Assembly: GCA_036936605.1 (NCBI GenBank)
Contig: JAUPFV010000001.1
Location: forward strand, 156,459,187-156,523,186
Length of the DNA: 64,000 nt
Source: Limnanthes douglasii subsp. nivea
Taxonomy: Eukaryota > Streptophyta > Magnoliopsida > Brassicales > Limnanthaceae
Direction: 5' to 3'
The notes under the pieces: model-generated
Database searches by the model: none
What the model saw: the letters and a program-made list of their open reading frames with translations, nothing else
What the model was told of the DNA's origin: nothing
Shown here: piece by piece, positions 62,062 to 64,000 of the stretch
How positions within the stretch are numbered: the first letter of the stretch is position 1
How the letters are laid out: every line of letters starts with the position of its first letter
Program-made: the position numbers and the translations under genes

Positions 62062-63830
62062 AGTATTTCCTCAAATATGGTTAAAGATTCAAAGTATTTT
62101 ACCAGATGGGAAATAGTAGCAGTCTTATCCACTATCACCCCTGCCCAATTCCAATCCGGGTCCGGATCAAGATATTCAAAATCCATGTCAAACCTTTCAA
62201 CTGTCACCATGTCATCCTCTTATTTTGATGTTCCAAGGGCTGTGGAAGGAGTAATTCGAGGAGTATTAGTGTTGGATGGTGCATTATCTGGGCTGCTGCC
62301 CCTTGTTTTTAACAAAAGCGTCAAATTTGCCTCTTTCAATAAGATTTTACACCTCTTGTTTCAATGCTATGCAATAATGGGCATCATGCCCCACATCGTT
62401 ATGATATTTGCAGAACCGGGTACTTTGGGTCTCTCGAGAAGACTATGGAAGGAGTAATTCGGAGGGAATTAGTATACATCATTTTTAGTTTTATCGTATA
62501 TTGTTGCTACACTATCCCCAACTCAGCAAACCATTTAGGCTGAAACCAAGGTTCCTTTTTTACTTCTAACCTGCTCGTTTTGGTTGGATTGACTCTGCTT
62601 GGGCCGATGAGACCCGTGCCCGGTTTCCTTTGATATGTAACCAGAATGAGTTGTTATTGTTTGAGGAGTTGACACTATGGTACTCGATCTATGTTGATGA
62701 GACACTCTAGATTTCTTAGTTTCTTCCACATTAATTTGCTTCCTAACTTGATTTAATAGTCCCCCAAAAGTCATAGCTTTATTCCGGATTACTGAATCAA
62801 CCAAATTAATCGGACTCAAGGCTTGTCAGCCAACCCATTCTTTGTATTTACAAACCTACTAATATATTATTTTAATGACTCATTTGGTTCTTGGGCACAA
62901 TGGATAATTGTGTCACCATTACCTTTAAGCTCTTTGCTTCAAACAAATTTCCTTCGTAACGCAACCCAAAATATATCAAAATTATTTATAGAACCTTGAG
63001 GAAGACTATTGTACCATTTTAGGGACTTCCCTTAAAGGTTTGTGAGAAGGCCCTTTATAATAGTTTATCATCGTCATCGAAGTTCATTATAAAATTCTTA
63101 AATTGTTCGAGATTATTGGCCGGATCTTTGATCTATCATACTTTTCCATCTAAGAACTATCAAACCTTTTAAGAAGATGTCCGGAAAGTATTTTCTTATG
63201 ACAAAGGTGATCTCCAATTTTGACTACGACTAAACATAGTATCTTCATTAGGAGTAGCAAATATACATGGTTCGGATTGGAAGGCGAATGGATCAATCAA
63301 CAAACGATCAATATGATGATCAGCTGAACCCTTCATTTTTCCCCGATACTTTTTGACCTATCCCTTTTTCTTGAATACTTCTTGGTCAGCCTTAATTTTT
63401 TCTTCAACCGACCTTCACCACTACAGGATGAGACTGATTCCTCAAGGTTTGAATCATTAGATGAACTATTAGAAGACTGCAGTGTGGAACTCTCTAATCC
63501 TTTGGACCGATGTGTTTTCTTGGAGCTGAGATGAGTATTTATGGAGTACTCATTCTCACCAGGATTATCAGTAGGATGAAGTGCTGATGCACCTGACTTT
63601 TCTTTAATTCCTTTTTCTGCTTGTTTCTTAGCCCTTAAAGCCTAAATTTCAGCCCTTAGTTGATCACGTTCTTCTTGCATGGATTGTTTTTCATTGCTAT
63701 TGTGAGTCACATGAGACACGGTAGTATGCTCATTATTTTTTCATTTACCCCTTCCACTTCTAGAGGTGGAGCATTTTGTACATTCGGATCTATCCGAACT
63801 GCGCTGTTCAATGGTTTTGAATCTGAAATT
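62062..63830 (-). pseudogene. Element D gag
   Basis: Gag remnants occur in the order seen in B: an N-terminal segment IDPNVQNAPPLEVEG (near 63800, start codon ATA), a basic region, the Gag core (around 62880-63180), SVIRNKAMTFGGLLNQVRKQINVEETKK (62535-62819), and the linker DMDFEYLDPDPDWN near 62170. There are many stops. Confidence 0.78.
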
Positions 63831-63843
63831 CAGGTATCGTTGT

Positions 63844-63861
63844 CTCCCACTGTGGTCGCCA
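63844..63861 (-). other. Element D primer binding site
   Basis: Identical to the B site (complement CTCCCACTGTGGTCGCCA), three bases inside the LTR. Confidence 0.85.
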
Positions 63862-63864
63862 ATT

Positions 63865-64000
63865 TGGTGTGGATAATTTGTAGTGAGGAGGTATTTTGGG
63901 GAGTTTGTAATTTGAATATTAATTTCTGAGTACTTAGTATTGAGATAAGAGAGGTGCGTGTTTCTATTTAATGTTTATGGAAAAAGTCTAACCTATTAAA
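63865..64000 (-). repeat. Element D 5' LTR (partial, cut by window edge)
   Basis: Starts TGGTGTGGATAA three bases beyond the primer site, as in element B, then diverges. Only 136 bp are in the window. Confidence 0.75.

Larger units (their letters stand above)
56221..64000 (-). mobile_element. Tat/Retand-like Ty3/gypsy element D (runs off right edge)
   Basis: Same architecture as A and B: an antisense aORF remnant (56221-57811), a convergent intergenic hairpin, pol and gag on the minus strand (58359 to about 63830), a primer site (63844-63861) and a 5' LTR from 63865. No 3' LTR is visible; its expected place is taken by the element C-family fragment. Proteins are closest to A. Heavy decay by frameshifts and stops. 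Confidence 0.85.

Overview
This window is plant nuclear DNA made almost entirely of retrotransposons. No bacterial, organellar or intact host protein gene could be supported. The species cannot be named from the sequence. The dominant repeat is a Tat-clade Ty3/gypsy element with a tandem RNase H pair and an extra antisense ORF, the layout known as Retand/Ogre-like in flowering plants.

Layout. (1) 1-19080 is a three-layer nest. The outer element A lies on the minus strand, with its 5' LTR at 18698-19080 and its 3' end beyond the left edge. A plus-strand solo LTR (3011-3177 plus 13760-13969, target duplication GCTGG) interrupts A's integrase. A complete related element B (3178-13754, target duplication AACTC) interrupts the solo LTR. 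(2) 19081-20388 is AT-rich, degenerate repeat DNA. (3) About 20389-29890 is element C, a third Tat element whose gag is truncated. (4) 30345-31860 is a truncated LINE. (5) 31861-34630 is unassigned. (6) 34647-41033 is a complete LINE with both ORFs open, a poly(A) tail and a target duplication. (7) 41176-46938 is a second full-length but decayed LINE in the opposite orientation. (8) 48420-53435 is a young chromovirus-type Ty3/gypsy element with 336-bp LTRs. (9) 53441-55080 is AT-rich with microsatellites. (10) 55081-64000 is a fourth Tat element, D, whose 5' LTR runs off the right edge.

The Tat elements A-D share one architecture. On the minus strand, gag, protease, RT, two RNase H domains and integrase are read from a 5' LTR with a tRNA primer site. 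On the plus strand, between pol and the 3' LTR, lies a separate gene (aORF) with a domain resembling the Pfam 'putative gypsy type transposon' family, a coiled coil and a conserved C-terminal block. The two transcription units converge.

Two shared features stand out. First, the protease/RT boundary of A, B and C carries the same in-frame UAG followed by CAG; in A and C the context is UAG CAR YYA, the tobacco mosaic virus-type leaky stop. Second, the aORF carries a 70-85 bp intron at the same place in all four elements. Such an intron can persist in a retroelement because it is antisense to the genomic RNA. A 9-10 bp palindrome follows the pol stop in A, B and D, between the convergent genes.
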